NCBI GenBank assembly: GCA_025349905.2
Contig: MU624751.1
Coordinates: 1 to 26,366 of the forward strand
Origin: Blastocladiella britannica
Lineage: Eukaryota; Blastocladiomycota; Blastocladiomycetes; Blastocladiales; Blastocladiaceae
Length of the DNA stretch: 26,366 nucleotides
Direction: 5' to 3'
Of this stretch, positions 1-8,703 are shown piece by piece. A program made the translations under genes and the position numbers. The stretch's first letter is position 1, and the number at the start of each line of letters is the position of its first letter. The notes under the pieces were generated by a model. The model saw nothing but the letters and a program-made list of their open reading frames with translations. It was not told the DNA's origin and made no database searches.

Positions 1-1883
1 AAAAATTGATAAACAGCTTCGCCCTCATCTCCGCCGGCTGGGCCGTCGTCGCATACCTCTCGTACATCATCTTCTCGACCGAAATCGACCTCCCCACCCA
101 GTGGGATCCCTGGCAGGTGCTTGGCGTGTCCACGTCGGCCGCCAAATCCGAGATCAAGCGCGCGTACTATGCGCTGTCGCGCACGCAGCACCCGGACAAG
201 GTGGACGACGCCGACAAGGAACGCGCCAACGTGCTGTTTGCCGAGATCTCCAAGGCGTACAAGGTGCTGACCAACGCCGAGGCCCGCCAGAACTTTGAGG
301 ACTGGGGCCACCCGGACGGGAAGCAGGCGTTCTCCATGGGCATTGCGCTGCCGTCGGCGATCGTCGACGCCCACAACTCGCCGTTCGTGTTGCTCGGATA
401 CGGGTTAGTGTTTGGCGTGTTCTTGCCGTACCGTATTGGTCAGTGGTGGTACCGCACCCGCAAGTACACCAAGGACGGGATTCTGTCAAAGTCCATGGGC
501 GTGCTGTTCAAGCGCATCAAGGACGACACGGGCCTCAAGTCGCTGCTGGTGACGGTCGCGCATGCGCAAGAGTTTGTGGAGGAGATTCCGTACCGCGGCG
601 CCGCCGACGACGCGGTGGTGGCGGCCCTCGAGGCGCCCTTGGCGGCGGCGTTTGCGGCGCAGGGTGAGGACTGGGACGCCCAGCGTGACCTGCACGCGGC
701 CGCCGCGACTCCGGCTGCTCGCCGCGCGCTCGCGTTCCTGCTGGCTCACCTGGTGCGGCCCAAGGGCTACGTCCCCTCGGCCGACGCGCAACGCACCGTC
801 ACCAAGGCGGCGATGCTGCTGCAACGTGGCGCGCTCCAAATTACGCTGGCCCGCGGGTGGCTCGTGCAGTCGCTGTACACCATGGACCTCACGCAGTTGC
901 TGGCACAGGGCACCTGGCACTCGCGGTCGGCGCTGCTGCAGGTGCCGCACGTGACCATTGACCACGTCAAGCAGTTGGCGGCCCGCGACCCGCCCGTGCG
1001 GTCGCTGCAAGAGTTTTCCGACCAGACCGAAGCCCAGCGCCGCACGCTGTTCAAGGACATGAAGCCCGACCAGGTCGCCGACATGAACGCATTCACCAAC
1101 GCGTTCCCGCGCATTGTCCTTGAAAAGCTCGACTTCAAGGTCATTGGCGAGACGGGGATCACGCCCGGCGCACTCGTTACCTGCACCATGCGAGTGCGGC
1201 TGGTGCCCATCAATGTGTCGGCCGAGTCGCTCAAGGCCGAGTACGAGGCCAAGAAGAAGGAAAAGGAGGCGGCCAAGGCTGCCAAGGCCAAGGCGGCGGC
1301 ACAAGGGACCGACGGGGCCGTGGCCAAGCGCCGCGGTGGTGCATCTGCGGCAGGAGCGGACGCGGATGACGAGGATTCGGACGGCGATTTCGACTCCCTT
1401 GCGCTCGAGGGCGAGGGCGACGGCGGCGCCGGCAAAGCCATTCACGCGCGCCTGGCCCCCGCGGTGCGCATCTCGCACGCGCCACGGTTCCCTGCCGACA
1501 AGCGGCCCGGATGGTGGGTGTTTATTGGCAACCTGGGCGCCAACCGCGTCATCACCCCGCTCCGCGTCAGTGACCTCGAGGACCGCAAGACCCTCAAGCT
1601 GCAGTTCCAGGCGCCCGGGCAACCCGGAACCTACCCGTTCTCGGTGTTTATCAAGTCGGACCACTGGGTTGGCGCCGACATGCGCCTCGACGTGCAAATG
1701 AAGGTCGACCCGCCACGCCAGGACGCGGTGGTCGAGGACGACGACGATATCTCGGACCCGGAGGAGGACACGATCGCGGGGCAGATGGCGCTGCTGCGCG
1801 GTCAGCGCGTCAAGACCTTAGGCGAGGATGGTGAGGAAGAGGCAGAAGCGGACGAAAGCGATTCGAGCAGTGACGAGGACTAA
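1..1883 (+). CDS. SEC63: SEC63, ER protein-translocation J-protein (5' partial)
   Basis: Sec63 is an ER membrane J-protein that recruits lumenal Hsp70 (BiP/Kar2) to the Sec61 channel during post-translational import. The window opens in the 3' end of an intron: an AG at 15-16 precedes the coding frame, so upstream exons (N-terminus and first membrane segment) are missing. The visible order is: a hydrophobic segment (about 20 residues), a J domain with the HPD triad (around 190-205 in the DNA) that opens with DPWQVLGV, a further membrane segment (about residues 125-142, FVLLGYGLVFGVFLPY), a long cytosolic Sec63/Brl region, a Lys/Ala-rich linker near 1245-1300, and an Asp/Glu-rich tail ending DESDSSSDED. 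In yeast the acidic tail is the Sec62-binding site. The stop is TAA at 1881-1883. No intron is seen inside this exon. Family assignment is secure. Confidence 0.95.
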   Translation, partial: KLINSFALISAGWAVVAYLSYIIFSTEIDLPTQWDPWQVLGVSTSAAKSEIKRAYYALSRTQHPDKVDDADKERANVLFAEISKAYKVLTNAEARQNFEDWGHPDGKQAFSMGIALPSAIVDAHNSPFVLLGYGLVFGVFLPYRIGQWWYRTRKYTKDGILSKSMGVLFKRIKDDTGLKSLLVTVAHAQEFVEEIPYRGAADDAVVAALEAPLAAAFAAQGEDWDAQRDLHAAAATPAARRALAFLLAHLVRPKGYVPSADAQRTVTKAAMLLQRGALQITLARGWLVQSLYTMDLTQLLAQGTWHSRSALLQVPHVTIDHVKQLAARDPPVRSLQEFSDQTEAQRRTLFKDMKPDQVADMNAFTNAFPRIVLEKLDFKVIGETGITPGALVTCTMRVRLVPINVSAESLKAEYEAKKKEKEAAKAAKAKAAAQGTDGAVAKRRGGASAAGADADDEDSDGDFDSLALEGEGDGGAGKAIHARLAPAVRISHAPRFPADKRPGWWVFIGNLGANRVITPLRVSDLEDRKTLKLQFQAPGQPGTYPFSVFIKSDHWVGADMRLDVQMKVDPPRQDAVVEDDDDISDPEEDTIAGQMALLRGQRVKTLGEDGEEEAEADESDSSSDED

Positions 1884-1961
1884 ACATAGTTTTTGTTTGT
1901 GGAAGGATCGGTCTGTTGCTTCTCGATAGAAACCCCTCAAGTAATCATTATCAAAGTACCC

Positions 1962-3102
1962 ATGGAAAACGAGCTTGAGCAATGGGAGCAGCGGCCGTGG
2001 GATCCAGAAGATTACGATCACAGCGTGGCAACTGCGGCGAGCGCTATATGGATGTGCTCTCTGGTCCAGGCGTTAATCGCGATCCTCTTGAATGGCAGCG
2101 TCTTGTGCCTGGGCGCACTTCACAAGAATTTGCGAAAATCAGCAGCCAACATATTGTACCTGAGCCTCTGGTATGCGATCGATCCGAGCCTTTGCTTGCT
2201 GCACGTTGTATTTTGCTCATTCCAATGACATATGAGCAGCTTTGGAAATCTGGTCGTGTCAATAGAGGTGCTCTATTATCGCGTTCTTGGACTGCTCCCC
2301 AATTTCAGGTGGGACGAGGTACTGTATTTTTTTTAAATATATTCCTCGATATTCCGATGGTATCAACAGGGATCAAATCATAATGAATTGATCCAATGGC
2401 TCTGAGCAGGACAAGTGCAAGGTATTTGCCTTCGTCAATGGCTCCAGCGTCGTCATTTCTAGCACGCACATGTTGCTGATCTGCAGCGAGCGGTTCGTGC
2501 ACATTGTGCTCCTGCGCAAAATCCCTTGGCATTACGCGGTGTCCGCCTCCATTTCCACTTTTGCCATCAGCCACATGTACCTCGCGATGCACTTTGTCAT
2601 GGGGGAACTGCAGTGATTGGGAGCAGTGGGACCATTTGCTACCCATCACGAATTGGGCATACTTGGTTCGCCTATGCTGACTTTATCCTCTTGTGTGCTT
2701 CTATCCTGAGCATTGCTGGTACCTACGTCTTCACATTGGTTTGCTTCATTTTTCACCTTAGACTTCAAATACAATATGGCAGCTGGATACTTGTTTTTGT
2801 ATTACAAGATCCGGAGGTCGTACAATCGGATTGCCAAGAGCACGTCCAGGCTTGTTTTGAGCATCGATACCGGCAACATAGTCTCTATGCCAGACATGGT
2901 GCTTTCGCCGTCGTACGTAATGCTATTTCATATTTCCTTTTGCACTGATCTCGGGACTTCGTTTGATGTTTATGAGCGACTCTCTTCCATTACCAAAGAG
3001 CTACAACCCAAACGTCTCCACGGCCGACAGTGTCGCAATCGACATTGGGCCAAGATCAGCGCAATCAAGACGGATTTCACACAAAAATATCGAATCGAGA
3101 CA
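1962..3102 (+). pseudogene. Rhodopsin-family (class A) GPCR-like locus, apparently broken
   Basis: An ATG at 1962 opens a frame that looks like TM1-TM2 of a class A receptor: an Asn in LLNGSVL (1.50-like), a KNLRKSAANILYLSL stretch like intracellular loop 1, then an Asp in AIDPSL (2.50-like). After a likely 91-base intron (2319-2409) comes TM3: a Trp in loop 1, a Cys (3.25-like) followed exactly 24 residues later by ERF, matching the E/DRY site, with Ser at the 3.39 position. TM4-like sequence, a loop-2-like Cys and a TM5-like YKIRRSY stretch follow. Damage is visible: an in-frame TGA at 2226-2228, and a frame change near the G run 2601-2605 that otherwise stops at 2614. No convincing TM6/TM7 or NPxxY is found; the last frame ends at a TAA just before 3103. 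It could be a pseudogene, a gene with unrecognised introns, or a locus with sequence errors. Nothing shows a ligand. Confidence 0.5.
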
Positions 3103-3423
3103 ATAAAAAAATTAAGGCCGCAAGCAATAAGAAGAGAAACAGTCCGTGGTGGTGCGCTTGAGGAAGGAAGAAAAAAAAAAAAAAAAAAGTCAGTGACACC
3201 TACCCTTGATCTCGTTGGTCTTGGCCATGCCACCCATCGGGCCTGCGACCTTTTTCTTGTATCCGGTACCGGGAGCAGCGTCGGTGTCGGCGTCCGTGGC
3301 GGGGGCAGCAGTGGTTTCGGTCGGTTCAGGAGTAGTTTCGGTGGCGGGGTTGGTGGGAACGACGCCGAGGACAGTGGCGATGCCAGATGCGGCGAGGCCG
3401 AGGGCGGTGGCGAGGGCGGACAT
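3077..3423 (-). CDS. Small Thr/Ala-rich protein with N-terminal hydrophobic segment, unknown
   Basis: The reading frame starts at ATG 3423. Exon 1 (3423-3204) encodes 73 residues: a hydrophobic N-terminus (ALGLAASGIATVLGVV, a signal peptide or membrane anchor), a Thr/Pro/Ala/Asp-rich middle, then a basic and glycine-rich motif (YKKKVAGPMGGMAK). A GTAGGT donor follows at 3203, with a CTGAC branch-like motif, an 18-T tract and a CAAG acceptor, giving a 47-base intron (3203-3157). In phase, exon 2 (3156-3077) adds a short hydrophobic tail (GLFLFLLLAALIFLL) before TGA. Without splicing the frame stops at 3190 after 77 residues. I do not recognise the family. The 3' end overlaps the end of the GPCR-like locus on the other strand by a few tens of bases. 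Confidence 0.5.
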
Positions 3424-4112
3424 GGTAATTTTTTGAATTTTTTTTGAATTGCACGGTGGTGCTGGAAAAACAAGGACTGAAGAATTCCATTGGCGATAAA
3501 ACGGACTTTTTTTTCTACGTCACTTCCATCACAGAATTCCAACACCTGAACTCTGTTCAGTGAGCAGCCGTGCAGCAAAGGTTAAACAGTGTCAACTGTC
3601 CTCAATGGTGTACACGGCTGCCGTACATCCTCGACCATGACCAAAGCTACATTCACAGGAACCTTGACGGCATGCAGGCGAATGATCCCTAAGAACCAAT
3701 CACAATCTCGAGAATGAAAACCAAAAGGCGTCGTTCGGGTGGACGGAAGGACACGGGCACAGCACAAGAGAGCGCGGTCGCCATCATTGTCCGGATTGTG
3801 GCAGTGGCGCGGCCGCAGTCCTGGTCACGGTCCCGGCCGTGGTCGCCTGCGTGGTCACGGGCGTGGTCCTGGTCGCGGTCGCGGTCTTGGACGTGGCAGT
3901 GGATCCGGGCGCGAGTGTGGTCACCATCACCGGCGCGCGCGATCTCGTAGACACAGGCGCGGTCGTGGGCGCAGCGAATGGTTGCTGCTGGTGGTGGTGG
4001 CGCGGCATCGGCACAGCGACAGAACCCGCCGCTGCAGCTGGCGTCGGCAGTTGTTCCACAACACGAGCAGGCGGCACGTATTGCTGCATGTGCGGTGGAA
4101 CCGTGTCGTGCG
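3424..4112. other. Stretch without a supported gene
   Basis: This lies between the start of the small minus-strand gene and the stop of the DDX42-like gene, so it should hold the former's promoter and the latter's 3' end. Bases 3424-3700 are AT-richer and show nothing recognisable beyond T-rich tracts. Bases 3714-4110 are GC-rich and low in complexity, so they are open in several frames at once. One minus frame (ATG 4089 to 3784) would encode about 101 Thr/Ala-rich residues and one plus frame reads as Arg-Gly repeats. Neither has family resemblance, so I do not call them genes. Confidence 0.5.
3815..3905. repeat. Degenerate GGTCGTGG/GGTCGCGG repeat
   Basis: On the plus strand there are about a dozen imperfect six-base units of the kind CGTGGT, CGCGGT or CACGGT. 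They read as Arg-Gly/Gly-His repeats in one plus frame and as Arg-Asp or Thr-rich repeats on the minus strand. The unit resembles, in opposite orientation, the RGG-coding repeat of the adjacent helicase gene near 4660-4730. Confidence 0.7.
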
Positions 4113-6993
4113 TCAAAAGCGATCGTAGGCAGAAAAGGCGTTGTCCCAAGCCCGCTCGCGACGGGCATCCATTTCCTCCAGATAGGCCAGCCCGTCTTGC
4201 TGGAGGTCTGTGATGTCCTCGATGTCAGGGACTGGACCGAGGACAAAAAGTCAGTCGATTGCCAACAATTTTTTGTTTTTTGTCTCACACTATATTATCA
4301 ATGCCCACGCTTGGCCTGGTGCCGTGCCAGTGCCGCGAGAAGCGGGTTGGAACTATTGGCATCCACGGTCGGCATGGGTGGACGTGGCACGGGCGCAGGC
4401 ACATGGCGTGGAGGTGCAGGCGGAGGTGACACGTACCCCGGCGGTCGCGCTGACTCGGCCGGGTTGGACGAGGGTCGGAATGCCGCAAGCAGAATGTCAT
4501 CTGTGTGTATCCATCCAGAAGTGATGAGATCGTGGAGTTGCATGAGTAAAAGGAGCGACCGTACCAGACGTAGCGCTTCCAAACGAACCGCCGCCGCCAG
4601 ACAAGAGCGAAGGCCCAGCATCGTATCCGCCAATCCCGGGTCGACTGACACCGGCACGACCACCGCGGCCGCCACCACGACCACCACGACCGCCACCACG
4701 ACCGCCACCACGACCACCACGACTATCGGCCGCCCCACGTCGCCCGATCCGCCGCGACTTGGCGAAACGGGAATTGTGCATAGCGATCGCCACCAACTCG
4801 TGTGCAGGGACAGCCCCCGCGTCCTCGACGACCCGCACGATATCCGACGCGTACTTGTCCTGCCCGTGCGCGACCAAAATGTACGCGGTGCCCTTGACGC
4901 CCGCGCGTCCGGTACGGCCGACGCGGTGCGTGTGAGTGTCGGCGTCGCGCGGCGGGTCGTACGCGACTACCGTCCGCACTGCAGCAATATCGAGCCCGCG
5001 CGCCGCGACATCGGTGGCTACCAGGACGTCATGGTGTTTCCCGGATCGGAACTTGCGCAGCACCGCGTCGCGCTCGGCTTGCATCAGGTCGCCGTGAAGC
5101 GCGGCCGTGGGAACCCCGTGCGCGGCCAGGTTGCCCGAGAGCACGTCCACGGCCGCCTTACGGGTGGCAAACACTATCACCGATCCATCTTTAACATTTT
5201 CCATCAGTTTAATCCAAAAAGAAAAAAAAAGAAAAAACTGAAAAAACGCACTCGATCGGAACGCATCCAGATTCTGCAGGAGCCAGTAGAGCTTGGCCTC
5301 CTCGTCCTTGAGCACGACCGGGATCTGGGTCACGTCGTCGTTGACCTTACCCGTCTCGGATCCGACCACCACCTTGACGGGGTCGTCGGTCACGTCCCAC
5401 GCCAGCTGCTCGACACGAGAGGCGAACGTGGCCGAGAAGAGCATTGCTATTTCATCCTTTCCGAATCAGTGAAAAGACTTTGGAAAATGAAAATGAAAAC
5501 GCACTCTGTCGATCCGGCCGAATGCTCTTGCAAATACTGCGGACCTGGCCCTCAAACCCAACCTCCTTGAGCATGGCGTCGGCCTCGTCAATGACCAAGT
5601 AACTAACGCGCGCCAGCGACGTGGCCTTGTTTTTGACCATTTCAATCAGCCGACCGGGCGTAGCCACCAGCAGATCGACACCCGCACGCAATGTCTTCCA
5701 CTGGGCGCCCTTTTCGCCGCCGCCCACCAGACAAAACACGCGCACGCCGTACTCTTTCGGGCACACGCGGCCGGCTTCCTTGGCGATCTGCTGCGCCAGT
5801 TCGCGCGTCGGCGCCAGCACCAGCGCAATGGGTCCCTCGCCCCGCTCCACCTCGGGCTGGTCCATCATGTGCGGAATCATGGGCAGCAGGTACGCCAGGG
5901 TCTTGCCCGAGCCCGTGGCGGCCACGCCAATCACGTCGCGGCCTGACATGCCCAGCGGCGCCGTTTGCATTTGCACCGGTGTTGGGCTGGACAGGCCCAG
6001 TTTGGCCAGTACATTGGTGAGCGGTTGGTCGAGCTGCAAGTGCGAAAAGGTCGGGACAGGTGCAGGTGCGCTGCCGTAGACGCGTATTCCTTTTTCACAT
6101 ATTGTTTTGAGTGGGTGTCCCTTATAAAAATTTGAAGGATATACCGTGCTGACGGCGTAGATCGACAATGGCGGTCGGCGACATGGCTGCCACTTCGGGA
6201 TGCTCGTCATAAAACACCTTTTCAATGCCCAGGTACTCGATCGCGTCGTGATCTGTTCCATTTCACCATGAGCACAGGAAAATACAAAAGGACATCGAGA
6301 AGACATACCCACAGGCCGCAGCGGCTCAATCTCGCGCTTGGCATTGGGATCCTCGCGCAAATTGCTGTTGTGGAGCGTGGGAAACACAAACTACTGGATA
6401 AACAAAGAATTGAAGCTGTGTACTCACTCGAAGGCGTGGGCGGCGCGGTACAGGGCCTCTTCGTCGTCGTCGCCTCCATTCGCGTTGGATGCAGAAGTAG
6501 TAGTGGGTCCAAATCCAGCGGTGCCGTCCGCAATCGCTTGCTCCTCGGCTCTCACGCGCTGCTCGTGGATGTACGTGACCAGCTGCTCGAGGTCATCGGC
6601 GTCGTCGTAGGCGGCAATTGACGGGCCGTCTTTCGGGGCGGCATTAGCGGCAGCAGCAATGGCCGCGGCGGCGACATCAGCGGCGGCCTGAGCCTGGACT
6701 CCGGACATGAATGCGTCCAGCGGATCGTCCTCATCGTCTTCATCATTTTCGGCGGTTGCGACAACGGGAACAGCTAAAGGTGCAACAGGGACAGGTGCAC
6801 CACCACCCCGTGCCATGGGAAACCGTCGAGCGGCAGCCGACTCTGATACAGGGAGACGATCACGAGCCAAGGTTGGACGCTTGGTCCCGAGAAAGCGTGA
6901 TGCAAAGGCGCCAGTGTCCTTGTCGTCATCGTCATCGCTGTCTCCAAGTGGGTTTCGCTTGCGTCTCAGGGGCGGCGGATGTTGTTGTGCCAT
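4113..6993 (-). CDS. DDX42: DDX42-type DEAD-box RNA helicase
   Basis: ATP-dependent RNA helicase of the DDX42 group, a nuclear family linked to U2 snRNP and the spliceosome. Predicted exons: 6993-6428, 6393 (or 6390)-6309, 6252-6145, 6089-5505, 5456-5252, 5188-4565, 4500-4309, 4231-4113, giving about 827 residues. The start ATG at 6993 begins MAQQHPPPLRRKR. An acidic N-terminus carries the family signature DPLDAFMSGV. The core has ATGSGKT (around 309), PTRELAQQ, TPGR, DEAD (around 419), SAT (around 451), VATDVAARGLDI and HRVGRTGR (around 602). After the core come AMHNSRFAKSR, as in DDX42, an RGG/GGR-rich RNA-binding tract (4660-4735), a Pro-rich linker and a helical Glu/Arg-rich end. The exon joins restore DDX42-like sequence on both sides, for example FYDEHPEV and RPDRQTMLFSAT. 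The gene lies head-to-tail behind P1. The Prp5/DDX46 group is the main alternative. Confidence 0.87.
4655..4735 (-). repeat. RGG-coding tandem repeat inside the helicase gene
   Basis: CCACGACC/CCACCACG units on the plus strand encode repeated Arg-Gly-Gly and Gly-Gly-Arg on the minus strand. This is the typical RNA-binding RGG tract after a DEAD-box core. The repeat keeps the reading frame. Confidence 0.85.
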
Positions 6994-7080
6994 TTTACAG
7001 ACTTTGATTTTGAGACCCAATAAAATTGATGAAAGAGAAAGAACAAATTACATTGAACTTGGCTGTGCCAATAAGAGCGC

Positions 7081-7521
7081 TTAGTCGAAGAGACCAAAGC
7101 CCATGTCCTCGTCCTATTAGTTTTATGGGTCAGTATTTCTATAGTATACAGTATAAAATAAATGAGTACCTCCTCCTCCTCCTCCTCCTCAACAACGGCG
7201 GCCGCGGGGGCGGCAGCACCGCCAGCAGCGGGGGCAGCGGCGCCGCCGGCAGCGGGGGCCGAGCCGGCACCGGCACCGATCTTGGACAGGAGACCGTTGA
7301 CGTCGAGGCCAGCCAGAGCCTGGGCGAAGACCTTGGACCAGATGCCGTCGACCTTGAGGCCGACCGACTTGGTCACGGCGGTGATGTTCTCGGCCTATTC
7401 TCATATATATTTAGTATTTATAGTGTTCATGATTTTAAAGGAACTAAGGTACCGAGATATCAAGGCCAGAGTCGGCCAGGATAAGGGCGGCGTAGACGGT
7501 AGCGAGCTCGTTCTGGGACAT
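7081..7521 (-). CDS. RPP1: 60S acidic ribosomal protein P1
   Basis: P1 forms heterodimers with P2 on P0 in the ribosomal stalk, which recruits translation GTPases. Three exons: 7521-7453, 7394-7170 and 7113-7081, giving about 108 residues, normal for the family. The N-terminus MSQNELATVYAALILADSG is P1-like rather than P2-like. It is followed by the helical dimerisation domain, an Ala/Pro/Gly-rich hinge, a Glu run, and the conserved tail DEDMGFGLFD that binds elongation factors. The last intron falls inside the acidic run, so the universal tail sits on a tiny third exon. The gene is divergent from COX4 across a 358-base region, and its stop lies 87 bases upstream of the helicase start. Confidence 0.97.
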
Positions 7522-7879
7522 GGTGAGGGGGGGTGTCGGTCGACGAGTAGTTTAAACCGTTTAAAAAGAAAAACTGGGTAACCCGGCGAGCAGAGGGAAA
7601 TCCTCTGAATGCACCGGAGCTCCGCGTCTGTTTCCAAAAAGCTCGTGACGTGTTGCCGAAGAAGGGGAGCTCGGCCTCTTTTTTTGTGTAGTTCTTTTTT
7701 TTTTTTTGATCTTCATCGGTACGTTGTCAAGCCAGTACCTTCAGCGCACATGGGACGTGAGGAACGAGGATGGAGGGACGAGGACAAGATGAGATGCTCC
7801 TGTTACGAAATAAATAAAGTTCTCTCACGACAACCTGACCCGCGTCCTTTCCAGCACCCCACAACTAAAAAAAAACAAT
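7522..7879. promoter_or_regulatory. Shared upstream region between P1 and COX4
   Basis: These 358 bases separate two divergent start codons, so both promoters and 5' leaders must lie here. T-rich runs occur near 7678-7709 and an A/T-rich AAATAAATAAAG lies near 7806-7818. I see no clear TATA box or defined factor site. An A-rich leader (about 7863-7879) precedes the COX4 start. Confidence 0.5.
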
Positions 7880-8451
7880 ATGCTCGCCGCCCGTCTCGTC
7901 CGCTCCACCGTCGTACGCCGCGCCGCCACCGCCTCGGCCGCTGCCGTCCGCCCCCTGTCGGCTTCCGCTGCTCGTCTGGGTACGGTACAACATCATCATT
8001 TTATAATCCATAATTAATTAATAAATTGCAATAAGGCGACCACGGACCCGCCGAGCCCTTTGTCGGCCCCGGTGGCAAGCCCGGGTCCATCCCGACCGAC
8101 CTCGAGCAGTCCACGGGCCTGCGTCGCTTCGAGTACCTGTCGGAGCTGGAGGGCAAGTCGGCGTTCGACATGAAGCCGCTGGCCATGACCCACCTCGGCA
8201 CCCCGACCAACCCCATTGTTGTCGAGTCGATCGAGGAGGCGCGTCTGGTTGGCTGCACTGGTACTTTACCATTATTTCATTTATTTTGACCCTTGGCTAA
8301 CTGCAGAAGTTAACAAGGGTTCCCCGTCGACTCGCACGACACCCTGTGGCTCCGCGTGGAGAAGGAGAAGGAGCACGGCGTCAACCGCTGCCCCGAGTGC
8401 GGCTCGTGCTTCCAGCTCAAGCGCGTGCACGCCCCCGAGTACCACAACTGA
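7880..8451 (+). CDS. COX4: Cytochrome c oxidase subunit COX4/COX5B, mitochondrial
   Basis: Nuclear-encoded zinc-binding subunit of respiratory complex IV (yeast Cox4, animal COX5B), located on the matrix side of the inner membrane. Exons: 7880-7979, 8036-8260, 8318-8451, about 152 residues. The first exon is an Arg/Ala/Ser-rich, acid-free presequence (MLAARLVRSTVVRRAAT) typical of mitochondrial import. The mature part has LEQSTGLRRFEYL, the PTNPIVVES stretch and the RLVGCTGFPVDSHDTLWL segment, which is rebuilt across the second intron. It ends with the zinc ligand pair in CPECGSCFQL. The upstream zinc-ligand Cys is in VGCTG. The second intron has a textbook CTAAC branch site just before its acceptor. 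Confidence 0.97.
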
Positions 8452-8703
8452 ATATTATAACTGTTGATTTTTTTTGAATGCAATACTTGTTGAAATGGTA
8501 AGCTGACGACCGCGATGCCTGCCGACGGCGACAAGAGTGGCGTGATACTCACTTCTGTTTCGTTCGTTGCACCACCACTTTTGGGCCTCATTTCCCTTCG
8601 CCCAACAACCCTCTCTTCGCCGACGACTTAAGCAACGTCCAACCCAACCAAGGCAGTAACGAAAGAACTCGTATACCCCCCCTTCCAAAGAAGCACAAAA
8701 CCA
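8452..8703. other. Intergenic region between COX4 and the Hsp70-like gene
   Basis: 252 bases holding the 3' end of COX4 (an AT-rich stretch follows the stop) and the promoter and leader of the next gene. No coding signal or recognisable site is seen apart from a CCCCCC run close to 8676. Confidence 0.5.

Noticed and set aside
486..1697. 403-residue minus-strand frame
   Set aside because: Antisense shadow of SEC63 with Arg/Gly/His-rich composition and no recognisable motif.
3171..3188. Run of 18 A as a possible retroposon tail or poly-A site
   Set aside because: On the minus strand it is the polypyrimidine tract of a well-formed short intron, and there are no target-site duplications around it.
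3784..4089. Thr/Ala-rich frame of about 101 residues just after the helicase stop
   Set aside because: Low-complexity DNA open in several frames; no conserved segment, no clear splice link to the helicase, and no second indication of coding.
3978..5570. 530-residue plus-strand frame across the helicase gene
   Set aside because: Antisense to DDX42 exons; the Thr-rich runs are the reverse of the RGG repeat and the frame crosses helicase introns.
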